The position numbers were made by a program, and so were the translations under genes. The notes beneath the pieces were generated by a model, which ran no database searches, was not told the DNA's origin, and saw nothing but the letters and a program-made list of their open reading frames with translations. Positions 26,590-39,268 of a stretch of DNA of 64,000 bases are shown piece after piece (within the stretch, counting starts at the first letter, position 1; each line of letters opens with the position of its first letter). This DNA comes from Rhea pennata (Eukaryota; Chordata; Aves; Rheiformes; Rheidae): assembly GCF_028389875.1 (NCBI RefSeq), contig NC_084667.1, positions 65,078,570 to 65,142,569 of the forward strand. The letters are read 5' to 3'.

Positions 26590-27110
26590 TGCTGCAAAGG
26601 CTAATGTTTAATGCCTTTTTTGTTTCAATGTGTGATAAAATGCTTAACTGTTATCAAATTGCCAAAGAACTTAACATTGGAAAAAACAGAGTGAAAAAAT
26701 GCGGAAGAGGGAAGAGGAGGGAAGGAGTAAGTTAGAGATAACTTAGAAAAAGTAACTGCTTATAAATTATCTGAAGTAACAGGAATTACCCCAAAGTACT
26801 TGAGGAACTGGCAGAGAGGCATCTCAGAGCTGTCACAACTTACTTTAGGAGCCTGGTGGGAGGAGTGGACTTCCAAAACACCAGAAAAGTACAAAAACAC
26901 CTCTAAACAGAGTAAACACAACAGTGATAAGCAACAGCCAGTATAGATTTGCCAACAGTCAGTCCTATTAGGTGCACTAATTCCTTTCTGCAGTGGGAGG
27001 AACAGGCCCCGTGAACATGTTGGAGACGCTTGAAGAAATGGCCTGAGGTGAATAGGATGGGATTCAGCAAGGACTAGAGCAAAGCACTTCGCTGGGTTGG
27101 AGTAATCGGC
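26590..27110 (+). mobile_element. Decayed CR1-type LINE fragment with internal deletion
   Basis: The sequence follows the CR1 consensus as I remember it. An AAGGCTAATG...CTTTTTTGTTTCA segment near 26,600 is followed by a block near 26,755-26,830 reading CTGAAGTAACAGGAATTACC, whose translation TPKYLRNWQRGISE matches the reverse-transcriptase TPKYLEELAEEISE type. A broken copy of the QHGFVKNKSC motif lies near 26,935-26,975. It then jumps to GAAATGGCCTGAGGTGAATA near 27,032, which lies several hundred bases further on in intact elements. The catalytic region between is deleted. Similarity may extend weakly to about 27,400. Confidence 0.6.
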
Positions 27111-27807
27111 TCCGCAAGTCCAGTTCAGGGCATGTTTGCTGGGATGGGACACCTCTGGGAAGCTTGAGTGTGGTAGAACTGACACCTATCAAGGTTGGCT
27201 GGGCTTTGGAGAAGGAGGACTGCACATAAGACATGGGTGAGGGTCCCCAGCACCTCAGGACTGTGCATATATTTGGGACACGACACTTGGAGAGAGAGAG
27301 GTAGGCCATACCGAGGAGAGCAAGGCGAATGAGTGGTGGGCAGGCATGGAAAAACCAAGGTGATTTTAGGCGAGATTTAGAGAAAATCTTTTCCATGACA
27401 AGAGCATGAAAATCAGCTAGGAACAAATGATGCAGAGGTTAGGGAACATCCCTTGGAAGGTTTAGGGCAAACTGGTTCTTCAGAGTGAGAGGATGCACTA
27501 TCTAACCCTCATCCCAAGGCATCCTTCATCCTAAAACATGTCTTCTAGTCCTTTATCTTGACCCCCTGGCTTGTCCCAGGAGCTCCCCAGTCTGGACATT
27601 TTTCTAGAAATAGCAAAAGAGAATTCTTAATTTTCCCTTTAAAATTTAATCTTTTTAAGCAATTGTACTATCTTCAAGAAAGATACTTTAAATAGCTAAA
27701 CGAACCCCAGAGATACAATGCTCAATCACCTGCTCACCAGAACTACTGTTAGATACCACCACTGCCATGGAGTCCTTAGACTCTGGTAAGTTTATAGTTG
27801 TATCTTC

Positions 27808-27842
27808 TTTTTTTTTTTGTGTGTGTGTGTGTGTGTGTGTGT
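27808..27842. repeat. T11 followed by (GT)12 microsatellite
   Basis: Eleven T residues run directly into twelve GT units. Uninterrupted and therefore probably length-polymorphic. Confidence 0.95.
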
Positions 27843-29295
27843 TCTTTTCTCCCTCTTATAAACATAAAAAATAGCCAGAGCATGCAGAGAAACAGTGAAA
27901 CTGTTGAACGAACTACCAGGGAACGCACAAAGATCTACAGAAGGGTTTAGTCACATGTAACTCTTTGAAGATTGGCTTCCAGGCAGACCAAAACTGTGAT
28001 CTCCCTGATGTCTCTATTTGATGCCTAGCTCTGGAGGCACCTGAACCGCTATATACATCACTTGTTTCTCCCCCATGCCCTATGTTCTGCAAGGCATGAT
28101 TAAAGACACCTCAGTCATGACAGAGCTGAATTGCTTGTTGTTCGGTTTGAATGAAATCAAGTGTTCTTCTGCTCATCTCCTTTGCATAGCAAGGTAGTGG
28201 TTCAGACAGCTCTTACAGACTAAGTGTTATGGAAAAAGCCATCAGTGCCAGAGAGAAAATCAGCATGTTCCTTCCCTTCTACCTGACAGGGGATGGAGAA
28301 TGCATATTCATTTCCCTTCTTTTCCATGAGGATGCAAGCTCACTTCCTCCTTATCATGGGAGACCCTCTCCTGGACTTGCTAAGACTCAGACTTACTAAG
28401 CATCCAAGACATTCAGCCTTTCCCCTTCCCAAAATAGAAGTGTAGCCATCAGGTCAGGAGAAAGGCTTAATCAGACTCTCTACCAGTGCTGGTGTCTCAT
28501 GGCTGTTGCACATGATTGCTGTTGGATTAAGGCACATGCCACTTTAACTTGTTTTGCTGTCCAACAAGTTCATGGGTCCTTTTCAAAGATCAGAGTACGT
28601 GGCACGTGCAAGATCGCCAGAGGCTTCAGCCACACTTTGTTAAGAGGGCAGACACAGCCTCTCTTCCCCTCTTCTCTTACTGTAGAGCTATCCTTGAACA
28701 GCACAGAGCACTGCAGCAAAAGCAGAGTAGGCCTGTAATCCAGAGGTTTATAGAGCAAAACCTCTTCTAATTAGAACGGGCAGCGGCTTCCCCTAAGTTG
28801 TATAAAGCTGCTCATGGTTAGAAGAGAAACATCACTTATCCTCTCCCTCCATCCAAACCTACATTGACAGCTGCGTCCAAAGTAACATAAACCACCCACA
28901 TTCTCAAGTTCTGCAGCTGTCCTAACCTTGAGACAAGCTGGAAACGTGGGCAAGAGGAAAACCAAAAAGGAACAGGATTTGGGAAGGCCTCCATGCCTTG
29001 AAGTACAAGGGGACCCTCCTGTTCTAATGCACTGGGAGTTTCTGCACTCCCATCATTGCATAGCATTTCCTTGGGAGTACTATTTAGACACCTATGAAGG
29101 AGAAAAGCCATCTCTCCACCAGGCTGCTGTCTCATACAGACAGCTTCTGTTTTTCTTATGGGAAGGCTGGAAGCAAACACGGCATACTGAAATTCTGCAG
29201 TGGATGCCTAGCACACGGAGCATGATCTGAACACTTTCAGCAGAGAGAATAAAACCTTTCCCCATGCACACTGTGGTGTCAAGGCTGACTGTAAT

Positions 29296-29306
29296 GGGGG
29301 GGGGGG
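29296..29306. repeat. G11 homopolymer
   Basis: Eleven consecutive G residues in otherwise unremarkable sequence. Long G runs are prone to sequencing error, so the exact length is uncertain. Confidence 0.85.
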
Positions 29307-29800
29307 ATGCATTCAGGGCAAATTCATTAATTCACCTTTTGCCTGCTAATCACAATAGACACAGCATCTTTGTGAAATGGGTCACAGCACAGCTCTCCTT
29401 GATAAGTTTGTATGGCAGTTTCAGCTGAACGGCATGTTTCACATGAATTAATCCACTCTTTAGAACATTTAACCAACCAATTAGATTACTATCTCTATCT
29501 AAGCATTTTTTAAATTATAGTTTAAAACTTTTCTCCTCACATAATCACTAATCTTATTTATCACACAGCGTACAGTTAAACAAGAGGTAAGGCAGGAGTA
29601 GCTCGCATGCTCAGTTATTAGATGGCATTCTTCTCTTCTTTTGTGCTGCTCTCCAGGTTCCCTCAGTTTTTCATCAGCTTTTCAGAATTTGCTCATTTCC
29701 TGATAACTCTCTTTAAGTCCATTTCCTGTGTTCCTGCAGATACCAATTTTCTTCTCAAAATTGGAGGTTTCCTCTGTAAGCCAAGTCCTTTTCCTTTAAG

Positions 29801-29820
29801 CCCCCCCCCCCTTTTTTTTT
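29801..29820. repeat. C11T9 homopolymer pair
   Basis: Eleven C residues run directly into nine T residues. The length is prone to slippage and sequencing error. Confidence 0.85.
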
Positions 29821-30529
29821 AATAGGGAAAATGGCTCAGCGATGCTTCTTGGAACCTCCAGCAAACTTAGCTGGCTTTGTCTGCTCAGAGTTAGTCTAGT
29901 GCCTTTAAAAATCAGGTTCACACTTCTGGATATTCACTAATACCAGCTCTCTAAACAATGTAGTTTGCAGGCAGATATGAAAAGGAACTCATTACTTCCA
30001 CAGATAGGAGCAATAAAGACTCCCGTATCATCTCCACTTTTAAAAGCACAGCTCGTATCTTACTGCCTCTCTTAAAATTCTTGTACATTATTGACTCATA
30101 TGTATTCTGTACTCATCTCTGCACAAAATCATCTTGTGAAAAGAAGGGAACTGTCTTGCTTTTAACTGTTCTGTTAATCTAGGGTTAATAAGATTCTTGT
30201 AACTTCAGGTCAGGAGTAAGACGTTGAAAGCTTTCATGTCCTGGTGAACCCTCTGGTTTACAAAGCTGGTGACATAACTGCAATTCCTCCTGGGAAGATG
30301 TGCTCAAGCATACCAGCCGACATCATCTGCATCACTGTGTACTGATTTTGTACCAGTTAATGTTAGAAGGGACATATAAATGGGCAGAGCAAGCATTCAC
30401 AGATGGCCCTCTCTAAGCTGCTATCCCGGACTAAAAGCGTAAGTTTGACTTAAACTGTTAAAAACAAATTCGTCTTTCTCACAACAGATTTTTTTTAATA
30501 GACATACACAATAAAAATGCTGCAGCAAA

Positions 30530-30535
30530 TTTATT
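30530..30535 (-). terminator. AP5M1: Candidate AP5M1 poly(A) signal
   Basis: AATAAA on the minus strand, 57 nt after the AP5M1 stop codon. It is the first canonical hexamer after the stop and would give a very short 3'UTR of roughly 75-90 nt. A further site downstream is equally possible. Confidence 0.45.
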
Positions 30536-30592
30536 TTTACTCTATCACTGACATTACTTTCATTAGCCATCTTTTTTGTTTAAATATGAAAA

Positions 30593-30681
30593 TCATTCAT
30601 TAGTAAATAAGGTTTTGTACACAATAGGTGCTGATGCTTTGGAATTCCAGATGTAGTAATCCGAGGCAATCAGTTCCCGAG
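30593..30681 (-). CDS. AP5M1: AP5M1 last coding exon
   Basis: 89 nt, residues 462-490 plus TGA. Encodes [18 protein letters not shown] and a short divergent tail. Acceptor TTTTTTAG. Confidence 0.92.
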
Positions 30682-33600
30682 CTAAAAAATAGGCAAGAAA
30701 AATAAGCATTATGAGCTGCCATACAATCAGACGTTCCTTCATCCAAGTCAAGAGACTATTAATCCATCCTTACTAGTTTACAGAAAAGGTATAATGGTCT
30801 CTTTAAAGTTTAAGACTCTTATTATTATTTGAAAATCGTTCCTGATATTGAGACTTTTAAAGTCTCAGCTTCAATTACCTTTACTAATGTATCAGTCATA
30901 AGCTTAAAATTCAAACAGAGGTTAAGTCAAAAGCAGGTGGATAGCTTGGATTTTGTTCAATGAATATAAATTGCATACTTGATATAAAATATACAGTATG
31001 AAAATAATACTTTTTGGTGCTACAATTGAGGACTGAATGTGACCTGTCACAAAACTAATAGTGTAGATCACAGTTTTCAAATGCTTTTCCAGACTTCTGC
31101 TAACATGACTAGCAGAAGTTAGAACAGATACAAAGCAACACATAAAAATGCTTTCACTAGACACTACTGCTAAGATTTAATGAGTGCCTACTGTGTTCCT
31201 AATTAGTATATTTTTGGTGCACACTTGGAATGAGTCATGTGTTAATTCAAGGATAAGCAGACTTGGTTACTTGGTTTCCATTTTCTGCTCTACAGATTTG
31301 ACATAGGACAACATCCATAGTAACAGCCTTACCTCGCATGCAGGGCCTGAGTTCTGTAACTGCACTTTTTATCTCAAACCCTATGTCTCATATCCCCTGT
31401 GAAAGGGTTGTAACCAAGAGGCCACAATACACAGAGTTATTCTCTCTCCCTCCAGTTAAAGTTCTGCCATTTTGCAGAACATTGTAGAATATCACAGGAC
31501 TAAGGTAGAGACCCCAAGTAGAACCTGACTTTGTAACTGAATGACAAGGTGTTTCATCTAAAAAGAGAAACACCAGTCCCTACTCCACAGGTGCATTAAG
31601 CATCCTTGGAAAAAAAACAAAACAGACAAAAAAACAAAGCAGAGAAAAAAATTGTCTGGTAAGTCCCAAGAAAATGAGGAAAAGAACTGCCCAAATTTAG
31701 TTACTTAATTTTAGTCACTGACATCCGATTCATAACTTCAATACAAAGTTTCAGTTAAATAATCAACACGTTTGGTAACTCACATGCATTAATTTTTGGT
31801 TTTCCTGGTGAAAAGAGTTGAACAGAATGCTGGTCTACGTAACATCCAGTAAGTGTGAAGTCTGGGATCCTAAAATACAGCTGCAGAAAGAGAGGAAAAA
31901 CATGACCAGATGCATACTGTTACACTTACTGTACCTACGTTACATGCTCTTGGTTTGCAAGTGGATCCCAAAATGCCAAGGACATCATACCCTGTAGACA
32001 AAAAAATAGTTTTCAGTGTTTCTACACTGAAAACAAAGATGTTAATAATTACGTCTGGTCAAAATCAGTGTATGTTCATAGTCAATTTAAGATAATAAAA
32101 AAAATTATTATTAAGGCATCTTTTTAGAGACTGCAACTTACTTTTACATAAGCAGTGTTTCCAGTGCAAATGATATCAGTTGGGTGCTCTTCGCTTATAG
32201 CACCAAAAGTCACAGTTCCAGTAAGAGAAATTTCCAAAGACTTGGGGAACTTTTGTCCTAAAGCCAGAAACATCATCTATTATGCATCTGTGTTTACAAT
32301 ACACAAAACTGACTGGGGGAGGAGGTAGGAGGGTACAGGGGTGCATAGCTTACCTATGACCCAAACCAGTAAACTCTTCTCTCGTGATAGATCCAGTTGG
32401 CCATAACTAACTTTGTATTCTAAATGAGTGATTGGGCCCCTGTAGTATGGGAGAGGAGTAATAAAGCCATTGGAATTAGTATTGTTCAGTATTTGTTAAC
32501 AGTTACTTTGTTAAAGAAAGTAACAAATACTGAAAGCCATTATTTATGTGCATACAGACAAATCATCCCAATCTAAACACACCACTAATTTATGGAAAGA
32601 AATTATAAAGAAGGAGGAAATCATTGTGGTTTCAACCTAGCAATCATAAGAGAGCTGTTGATATTCCACTGTCTTCAGTTCACTGAGAGTATTTTACAAA
32701 CACTATGATCAGCACTAGCAACTTTGTATCATTTCATCTATAAATTTTCATGATAATTATGTGGCAATATAGTCATGGCAGTTGTCAGAGAGGCTTAAAT
32801 GAAAACGATCGTTTTAATTTTAAATAACTATACTTTTGATAAGCTGATCTGTAGTTAGGATTAGCAGTCTTAAGGAATAGGCAACCCTTGGTTGGAAGTG
32901 ATCTCAATACTTTTAATCCACCTGGAGGATTGGGACTGCATTTAATGTGAAAAAAATACCACAGGGAAACAGGATACTTTAAACAAACAAACAAAAAAGA
33001 TGCCCCCCCCCCCATTCAGAACATTATCAAATATTCTGAGTGGAAATTCCAAGGGAGTTTCTTGACACCTTACTAGGTCAGTGTTATGATGTAGCAAAAC
33101 CTGTTATATTGACTCCTGACAGGTTCATTTTAGGAAGATTACAGAGAAAAGCAAGAACTGTACTTATGATTTCCTATTCCTACCTGTTAAAAAAAGGTAT
33201 ACGTGCTTCACAGTACTCAAAAGCATTCTTTATGCTTTCATGAAGTTTTAAATTAACTGTTAATTTTAACTGTGATCCCTCTTCATTCAGTTGATAACAT
33301 CCCAAAATTGGTGGAACAGGCACCTGGAAAAGAATAGATATTTCTATTCCCTTGAAAAACACAAATATTATTATTCTTCTTGAAGACCTTAAAACAAGGA
33401 GCATCAGGGATTTTATTACCTGGGAAGTGTAGGAACACAAGTTGAATGAATCTGAGGGAGGAATGAAAGGAAATTTGTAAGGTCCACTAAACGCAGAATC
33501 ATCCAGTGCGTCGACACTGCTGGACATGAGCATGGCAGAGTCAAGGGAAGTCACACAATGATGGACCAGGATATCTTGAAGGGGAGAGCCATTAGTAGGG

Positions 33601-36600
33601 AGATTCAAACTGAGAGTAACATTTGGTGCAGCTCCTTCTATATCACACTTGAAAAAATGAAGTCAAGAAGTTACTCCAAAATATTTCCTCAAATAAGAAT
33701 TACATGTTTAAAAATCAAATGCAAACATTATCTCACTGAAAAAAACTCAACTAGTTTCAAACATTAGCATGGACAAACACTTTCAAAATAAAGTCCCCTT
33801 CCCTCTTCCACACAGCATGGCTACTGGCCCAGAGCCTTGGCTAGATGGCTTTTAATCTGCCAATATTCTTTATAAAGAAAATAGCATACAAGAAAGCCAA
33901 GAACTTACTGTTATGGCTAAATTATAAATGTTATATAAATACACTCAGTGACAGTCTAATTAATTCAGTTACTTTTACAACATCTGCTTAATAGATTCAA
34001 ACATGCTATTAATGGCCACTGTGGTCCCATGTCAGCTTTCTCTCAACAAGCACGTGCAGCAGATCCATTCTCTTGTCACTTTGCCTGGCAGTTCAGAAGC
34101 ACATGATTACACCGGGGCTTTTTTTTTTTTTTTTTAATTTAAGGCCATCCACTCTGCAAAATGACCTAGAAACCTGTCACTCAGAGAGCAGGATGCCGTT
34201 CACCCACATAATCCCTACCACTATGGCTGGTGGGAAATAACCTAGTCTTCAGAAGTGCAGTACTTAGGCTGGCTTCCTTGGGAGATGAGTATCCCATTAC
34301 CTCTTTTTAATAATTAAACTACCATGATCCACTTTATTATAAGGTCTTTCTCCTCTGAGAACAGCAGCAGTTACAAATGCAGTGTACTGTGGTAAGGCAG
34401 TGTGCTTACTAAGCACAATTTGAGACAAACTGTGTTAAATTTTGTGATACAAGCTCTACACTAATTATAAAAGATGCAAATATTAAACATATTTCATATT
34501 ATATTAACAGATTTCATAATTATTATTACTGATATATTTAATCAACACTCCCTGATTTTTAGTCCTAAACGATATATACCTTTGTCATACACAAAAATAC
34601 TAAAATATTTATAAAAATTATTTTGTTCACCAGACTCTGTATCAACTGGGTTTTTTTTATGTCAGTCATAAAAACTGCATTTGTGGATTCAAGATTTTGT
34701 TATACTGGAATGAACCAGGACAGAAGATAAACTTTTGTTTGGTAAGAAAATTAATTAAAAAACTACTCATGTGAAGACACCTGTAGAAGACTTACTCAAG
34801 AATTCAGTTTTAATCATTATTAGACACGTTTTCTATTAGATTGCTGAACTTGGCTTATCATCACCATTTCTTAGTCTTTATATGCATACAATGCATGAAA
34901 TAATTTCTCCCTAATTCATTTAAAAAACCAAAAAACTTGGGGAAATACATAGGAAGTAGCTACCACTGGAAATTTAAGTCCCACAATAGTGAAAAATGCA
35001 TGAAGTATGTGGGAAAGTAACAAAAAAAAAATCAAATTAAAATTCCCTGCTAGTATGTAAAAATCTGCTACACTTTGCAATATTACAGCATTAGAAGTTT
35101 ACAGATACCATACCAAAGTAAAAGGAGATGAGTATTTCCTTTCTCAGTGTGCCTGAACAGTAAGTATTTTGGTCAGACTTGCACAAGAAATGCTCTCACC
35201 TTGCAAGTTACAGTTCCATACACTTGCCACGTGTCCACCACATCTCTTTTGTCATATTGCATACACTTGACTTTTTCTGCGATGCAGACGTTAACGTGCG
35301 GCTTGCCTTTATACGTGTTGGATCTCCAAGCCGGTTGCTTTGGATCACGATTTGCAGAAAAATCCTGAATGTCATCGAATGAGCTGTTTAGGCTGCGTAA
35401 GTTTGTTTGTAAGGGGGTGCCAAGAGGACAGGCCTGTAGAAGCAAATTTCTAAGCTGGCCTACTTTTGCGCTCAACTCAGCTTCATTTTTCCGACTGGGA
35501 GAGATGAAGTCCAGAATGCCTAATAAAAGATCAAGTCCTTGCGAGATCCCACTAACGCTAAGGATGGGCGGCCGCGGCTTCAAGGCTTCCTCGACCAGTG
35601 GAAGACACACGTAGATCAGCGTACTCTTCTGAAAAGCAAGCACAGGCCAGAGATCCCCTCCTTCAGTGCGCACCGCATATACTGACGCTTTATTGATGCG
35701 AGTACAGGTATCCCGATATTCCACAAAATTCTGATCTGTGAGTCTGAGTTCAAAAAGCAAGGCTTTAAGGAAAGCGCTGTCATCTGGCACACACACGTGT
35801 GTTGATCCATTCAAGGTCTTTGCTCGCGTTTCAACAGTGGGATAACGCCTGTGACATGGAAATAAGGATGTCTTAATGCTACTCTCCTTTTCCCACCCAG
35901 AACATCACACAAACAAAATTCCTAAAAGCAGAATCATGTAATTCCTTTACTGGTTGTCACAGAACGCAAGGAACGTTTTTAAAATCTTTAGAATATTGAT
36001 ACAATAAATGATGGGTTTCTCTTAGGATTGGAATGTAAATCACTGTCAATAAAACTTTTGCACATGTAATTTGCATTCACACTGGCTGGCAGATTTTTAC
36101 TGGGCACTTTGAGCAAACTCACTCTCTCCTTCTTCTTAATAAAACGTGCATTTGTCTGTCTGTTCACCTTTCCTGTTGCATAACGACGTAGGATGTTTAA
36201 ACAACACTACCAAAACCAAGCATGATTTACTCCTGTGCAGCAAAACTTCAACAGCTAAATATTTCTGAGAGGCTAGATCATACTGAAGACTAGTTTTCAG
36301 ACATCTAAGAAAACCCATGTCCCATGTAATCAAATTCAAGAGTTTTTTTGCACATATACAGTATTGTATTTCTGCTACTTCTAGTAAGTGCTCGTTTTAT
36401 GAGACAGTATCACTGAAGTTACCTGGATGCAGGTTTTGCGTCACCACTCTGAGCCTGCACAATTGATCTGCAGTGGTTGTTTTAACTGACCTGACAAGAT
36501 TTAACTATAAAATCTTTAGAAAATTATAAATCCAAAAAGATTTCCAGTAATGATTACATGTTTTTTTGTGGGGGTGAAATGTATTCTACAGTATATGTGC

Positions 36601-39190
36601 AATATGTGCAACTTAAAGCTCCTATGACTGGTTCATCATTTAATTTTTCAACTTACGATTATTTGAGATGTAATCATAATGTTACAGAGACGCAAGATTT
36701 TGTGTATTTTAAAATGGCTATGTTGTATCAATGTGTAAATTTCACTTCAAATTTTCTATAGATAATGTTTGAGAAAAATTACATTAGCTGTTTAATGCAA
36801 CATCTGGTGATTTTTTCTCTGTATTATTAGTATTATTTTTTCAAGAAAAGAGGGATGAATTTCCTCTCAAACTAACCTAAATCTATCAAAAAAACCTGAA
36901 AAGTTGTCTCTTAATGAATAGCTGAGGAAAGAAAAATGATTATTTCTACTATTGCACTAGTTTTCATCTTTTTGGTACTATGAACTCCCCTGAGTCTCTC
37001 TTAAATTAAGCTTGAGACAGGGTAGCTTTTCTGTATTTTCTTTTGTGGTTTTCCTTAGGAGCTGTCCAGGGATCCTCAAAAATCTCTACCATAGGTTACA
37101 CAACACAGAACTAGTTAAACCACTTTCCTAATCACCTTCCAAGAGAACTCTTCTTAGACTGCATGTTTTTTTGTGCCTAGGCCCACATTTAATAGCCATG
37201 AACATGGGTGAAAAAATCCACACATTTGCAGATGCCCCTTTTTATACAATCTTTTTGAAGACATATTGATAGTCTGTTTCTTAATTGTTATGGCACTTGT
37301 GATTGCAACAACACAGTACACCTACAGCCTCTGTATGTAATGTTCCTCTTTTGTTTCTAAACACTTGCATGATTCTTGTCCTATTGGCTAAAAGTCCCCC
37401 TTACATCTCCTTTTCTTAACTGAGTAGCAGGGTCTCATACCGGAAGCAGCTATGCTTCCCTCCTGCTTGTATTTAGTCACTGTGTTTTTTTGTTTGATTC
37501 TTCATTGGGCATCTTGAGCGTTTCAGTAAGAAAACGCAAACCTAAGTGGAGAGAAGCCAGAGCTACGAGACCCGTAAACGGGATGCAGAAGACAGCGAGA
37601 CGCATCCCCGCAGTCTCTGGTCTATTTTGAGCAGCAAGGAAACAGACTGGTTTTGCAGCTTGAAAGTTTACAAGGACTTCCTGAGCAAGGCTGTTGATAA
37701 GAGGCTTCTTGGCAGCGGGGCGAGCACCTTATTTCCAGTTGATGTTTCTAAAACAAAAGGCGGGAAGATTATTTCCGCCTGAAGTTTTGCTAACATCCCA
37801 GTCTGCCTATTCCATTTGCTGATGCTCCCCCACACTGGTGCAATCTTCTCATGCTGCTACAGAATCTTCTCAGATTCAGCTGACTCATTAGGTGGTTCGT
37901 TGGCCTTTCTGCTCTCCCTTGGCCTTTCGGTATTCCCTTCTAGAAAGTGATGAAAACTTAAAAAGATGAAAGTTTCCTGGGATGAATGAGCTTTGGCGAT
38001 TCCAGGGAAGAGAACACACTCCTTGCCTGAATTAAGTTACGATCAGCTCAAAAAAGTAGAATGCTTTGATGTCCCAGATGTCTTCTCTAAGGTTAAAAGA
38101 TCAGGGCTCACACATCTCCAGCTGAGTGCCTAAGTCCTGAATCCAACAGTTTCCATGTGATCCAGCATTCTTCATATTGTCTATGTCCTTTGTCGAATCT
38201 AAGGTCAGTTAGGAGGATAAACTTGGGGTTTCCACAGCTCTATTATTTCCTCTGGGAACTTGATCTAAGTCTGGGAAATCACGTGAAGTATCGAGTCTGG
38301 CCTGCCCTTACCAAAGGGGTTCTGCTTCTCGTCTCTGCCACCGGCCGCGTGACGAGTTACTTCAGGCATCTCCGTCAGGAGCCCCGCTCCTCCTCGTCTC
38401 GATCGCGCTCTCGGCTTGTCGGGACAGGGGCTCTCCTCCTCCTCCGCATTCGCAGAGCGGAGGCCTCACCTCCGGCCCTGATCCTGACGCAGTAAGAGGA
38501 AGCTCCGACGTGGTTCGGGGGAAGCGCCGCTCGCTCTTTTCACCTCCTTCTCTGCTCTCTCTTCAGTTTTACCGGCCTCGGATCGGGACTGTAAGCCCCG
38601 TCTCCAGCCGCCAGTAATTTTGCTTTGCCGAACTCCCAAACATTTTTCCCCTCCTTCCTTGGAATAGAGACCTCTGCAACCACAGCGAACAGAAACGGGT
38701 ACTAAATTTGCCAGACCAACAAAACTAGCTCGCTTGGCCTAAAGCCTTTCTACTCAGATCTCTTTGCAGAGTTTTAAACCAGAGTTAATGAACCTCTTTT
38801 GGTTCCTCAATAAATAAATAACAGAAGTCTATCGTTGCATGCAAATATTAAAATCCAATCGAAAGTTAAATTTCTGCCTGAAAACGCTGCATTTTAGCGT
38901 AGCTGCGCCCAGTACAAACCAGCAGGAGCAAGGCGGCGGCTCCGGGCAGCGCCCACTCCCCCCGGGCGGGCCCGGCCGCCGCGGCCTCGGCTCCGAGAAC
39001 CTCCCGCACCGCGGAGGCCGCCGAGCCGGACGGTCGCGGTCACGTTATCACAACACAGAAGTTTCCAGAACCGCGGCTGGGAAGAACCGGCGGCCCCTGC
39101 CCGCCCCCGCGGCCGCCCTTACCGGGAGAAGAGCACGGCGCCGCCGGCCGCCGGGTCGTGCCTGACGAGCCACAGCGCCCGCAGCGCCAT
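30593..39190 (-). CDS. AP5M1: AP-5 complex subunit mu-1 (AP5M1/MUDENG), complete CDS in 8 exons
   Basis: This encodes the medium (mu5) chain of adaptor complex AP-5, which works with the SPG11/SPG15 proteins on late endosomes and lysosomes in retrieval to the Golgi; the human protein is also called MUDENG. The eight coding exons join in frame to 490 codons plus TGA, the length I know for the human protein. The start [16 protein letters not shown] aligns with the human N-terminus and sits in a strong Kozak context (GCGGCCATGGCG). The N-terminal longin-like part is encoded by exons 1-2 (residues 1 to about 205). The mu-homology domain follows, with conserved blocks [48 protein letters not shown] and [10 protein letters not shown] near the C-terminus. 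It is transcribed away from EXOC5, from a shared CpG-island promoter. No frameshift or missing exon was seen. Confidence 0.95.
31784..31880 (-). CDS. AP5M1: AP5M1 coding exon 7
   Basis: 97 nt, about residues 430-462, encoding [20 protein letters not shown] and [10 protein letters not shown]. Acceptor CTGCAG, donor T|GTGAGT. Confidence 0.92.
32142..32257 (-). CDS. AP5M1: AP5M1 coding exon 6
   Basis: 116 nt, about residues 391-429, encoding [20 protein letters not shown] through TGNTAYVK. Acceptor CTTTAG, donor AAA|GTAAGT. Confidence 0.93.
32354..32439 (-). CDS. AP5M1: AP5M1 coding exon 5
   Basis: 86 nt, about residues 362-390, encoding [20 protein letters not shown] and then SLLVWVI. Acceptor CTACAG, donor G|GTAAGC. 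Confidence 0.93.
33184..33323 (-). CDS. AP5M1: AP5M1 coding exon 4
   Basis: 140 nt, residues 316-362. Starts [12 protein letters not shown] and ends EARIPFFN. Acceptor TTCCAG, donor AG|GTAGGA. Confidence 0.94.
33420..33647 (-). CDS. AP5M1: AP5M1 coding exon 3
   Basis: 228 nt, residues 240-315, both ends at codon boundaries, TTTCAAG acceptor and CAG|GTAATA donor. Encodes [16 protein letters not shown] and the [13 protein letters not shown] block. Confidence 0.95.
33648..35199 (-). other. AP5M1: AP5M1 intron 2
   Basis: About 1.55 kb of AT-rich intron. It contains a T run near 34,121-34,137 and a slightly GC-richer patch at about 34,015-34,280. No exon or known repeat was recognised. Confidence 0.8.
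35200..35848 (-). CDS. AP5M1: AP5M1 coding exon 2
   Basis: The largest exon (649 nt; residues 23-239), bounded by a CACAG acceptor and AAG|GTGAGA donor. It holds most of the N-terminal half ([39 protein letters not shown]) and the first strand of the mu-homology domain ([10 protein letters not shown]). Confidence 0.95.
35849..39122 (-). other. AP5M1: AP5M1 intron 1
   Basis: A 3.3-kb intron, AT-rich at its 3' half. It turns CpG-rich toward the promoter (about 38,340-38,640 and from 38,900 on). A spliced non-coding leader exon cannot be excluded, but none is required, because the ATG lies in the promoter-proximal exon. Confidence 0.75.
39123..39190 (-). CDS. AP5M1: AP5M1 coding exon 1
   Basis: Residues 1-22 plus two bases of codon 23, ending TTCTCCCG before a GTAAGG donor. 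The same frame is open for more than 75 codons upstream into GC-rich leader. The start is chosen by homology and Kozak context. Confidence 0.93.
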
Positions 39191-39196
39191 GGCCGC

Positions 39197-39257
39197 GCCG
39201 CCGCCGCCGCCGGCCGAGGGAGGAGGAGGAGGAGCCGCCGCCGCCGCCGCCGCCGCC
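39197..39257. repeat. GCC and GGA trinucleotide repeats
   Basis: Five GCC units, a GGA/AGG run and eight further GCC units (39,234-39,257) lie in the stretch transcribed as the AP5M1 leader, where they would read as CGG/GGC on the RNA. Confidence 0.9.
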
Positions 39258-39268
39258 CCGCTCCCCCC

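Larger units (their letters stand above)
27111..30529. other. Intergenic sequence downstream of AP5M1
   Basis: No gene recognised. Simple repeats are present: T then (GT)12 at 27,808-27,842, an 11-G run at 29,296-29,306, and C11T9 at 29,801-29,820. Some of this could be distal AP5M1 3'UTR if a later poly(A) site is used. Confidence 0.5.

Noticed and set aside
1..30500. Search for NAA30, expected beside AP5M1 by human synteny
   Set aside because: No acetyltransferase-like exon or GNAT motif was seen, so the gene presumably lies beyond the left edge of the window.
35173..35814. 213-codon minus-strand ORF as a stand-alone gene
   Set aside because: It is AP5M1 exon 2 plus read-through into intron 2 past the AAG|GTGAGA donor, and its apparent start is internal.
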